Assembly (NCBI GenBank): GCA_020796225.1
Contig: CM036755.1
Location: forward strand, 80,849,150-80,913,149
Length of the DNA stretch: 64,000 nucleotides
Direction: 5' to 3'
DNA from: Arion vulgaris
Taxonomy: Eukaryota > Mollusca > Gastropoda > Stylommatophora > Arionidae
Made by a program: the position numbers and the translations under genes. Positions 63,091-64,000 of the stretch are shown in pieces (position 1 is the first letter of the stretch; each line of letters begins with the position of its first letter). Below the pieces are notes generated by a model, which did not search any database, had not been told where the DNA came from, and was given only the letters and a program-made list of their open reading frames with translations.

Positions 63091-63735
63091 CTGACATAAT
63101 TGATAGAAGAAAACTTGTCACAACAGAGATGAAGTGTATACACAGAATTCTGGGAGTATCAAGAAGAGACTAGTCACAACAGAGATGCAGTGTATACACA
63201 GAATGCTGGGAGTATCAAGAAGAGACTAGTCATGACAGAGATGAAGTGTCTACACAGAATTCTGGGAGTATCAAGAAGAGACTAGTCATGACAGAGATGA
63301 ACTGCCTACACTGAATGCTGGGAGTATCAAGAAGAGACTAGTCATGACAGAGATGAAGTGTCTACACTGAATGCTGGGAGTATCAAGAAGAGACTAGTCA
63401 TGACAGAGATGAAGTGTCTACACAGAATTCTGGGAGTATCAAGAAGAGACTAGTCACAACAGAGATGAAGTGTCTACACAGAATTCTGGGAGTATCAAGA
63501 AGAGACTAGTCATGACAGAGATGAACTGTCTACACTGAATGCTAGGAGTATCAAGAAGAGACTAGTCACAACAGAGATGAAGTGTCTACACAGAATTCTG
63601 GGAGTATCAAGAAGAGACTAGTCACAACATAGATGAAGTGTCTACACAGAATGCTGGGAGTGTCAAGATGAGACTAGTCACAACAGAGATGAAGTGTCTA
63701 CACAGAATGCTGGGAGTGTCAAGAAGAGACCGGTG
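63090..63735 (+). repeat. 56-bp tandem array, about 11.5 units, from a LINE
   Basis: The unit gagatgaagtgtctacacag + aattctgggagtatcaagaa + gagactagtcacaaca repeats at exactly 56 bp (for example 63241 and 63297). One register encodes EMKCLHRILGVSRRD, a LINE-C motif. It leads into RCRNDDIRKK and a KWFGHISRL-like segment (63735-63845). Confidence 0.95.
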
Positions 63736-63925
63736 TAGAAATGATGACATCAGGAAAAAGTGAGTTCAACGTCAGGACTGAACTTCAACAAGAACCAATA
63801 AACTAAATGGTTCGGCCACATAAGCAGATTACTAACAGACAGTGCACATATATATAACAGATTACCAACAGACATATACATATGGCTTTTTTTGGTCTTT
63901 ACAGATGGTCAATTGACAAGTGTTT

Positions 63926-64000
63926 CGCCCGAGTGGTTACGGGGCCCAAATTTGGAGTGTAAAGAATAGAACCACTGTTACCTGCCATGCATGTCGTCGA
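63926..64000 (+). repeat. SINE-1 copy cut by the window edge
   Basis: Starts cgcccgagtggttacggg and reaches the core catgcatgtcgtcga. Confidence 0.92.

Overview
This is eukaryotic DNA, most likely from a lophotrochozoan animal and probably a mollusc. I cannot name the species. The case for an animal is an eight-exon, canonically spliced gene for a plasma/cytosolic-type platelet-activating-factor acetylhydrolase (PAF-AH; PLA2G7/PAFAH2 family). It sits in A+T-rich sequence full of tRNA-derived SINEs, RNase H-bearing LINEs, Penelope-like elements (PLEs), hAT-like MITEs and tandem repeats. There are no bacterial operons, ribosome-binding sites, rRNA genes or CRISPR loci.

Host genes. The PAF-AH gene is on the minus strand from 48543 to 8971. 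Exons are A 48162-48543, B 20889-21003, C 19802-19967, D 17228-17561, E 14940-15053, F 14000-14091, G 10589-10765 and H 8971-9119. Intron phases agree at every junction and the catalytic Ser, Asp and His are all present. The last coding exon was not found and probably lies beyond the left edge, or is hidden in 1-8970. Intron A-B is about 27 kb and is mostly repeats. A second host gene, which I do not recognise, is on the plus strand: exons 57294-57416 and 58082-58223 join in frame.

Mobile elements, using local names. SINE-1 (head cgcccgagtggttaccgg, about 250 bp, AAG-rich tail) and SINE-2 (head gcccgtgtgttgccgggg) are sister families that share the core catgtcgtaagaggcgact and similar tails. 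SINE-3 to SINE-9 are other dispersed families, most with a tRNA-like A/B-box head. R10 is a repeat of about 550 bp with a TATA-like box. LINE-A is a reverse transcriptase-RNase H element whose 3' end resembles the SINE-1 tail. LINE-B to LINE-H are 3' remnants of other LINE lineages. PLE copies lie at 10864-11895, 33503-35585, 53585-54915 and 59762-61996. Cut-and-paste or foldback elements lie at 22379-22518, 32998-33487, 34103-34756 and 41287-41450.

Layout. 1-8.9 kb: SINEs and five tandem arrays. 8.9-21 kb: PAF-AH exons H to B among LINE and SINE debris. 21-48 kb: the giant first intron, holding R10 copies, a PLE with a foldback insertion, and the 1.1 kb array of 25-bp units. 48-53.5 kb: exon A, a degenerate array and a GC-richer unknown block. 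53.5-64 kb: two PLEs, the unrecognised gene, and a LINE-A interrupted by a PLE. Many insertions are nested with clear target-site duplications, so their order can be read directly. At least four tandem arrays are built from, or abut, the end of a SINE.
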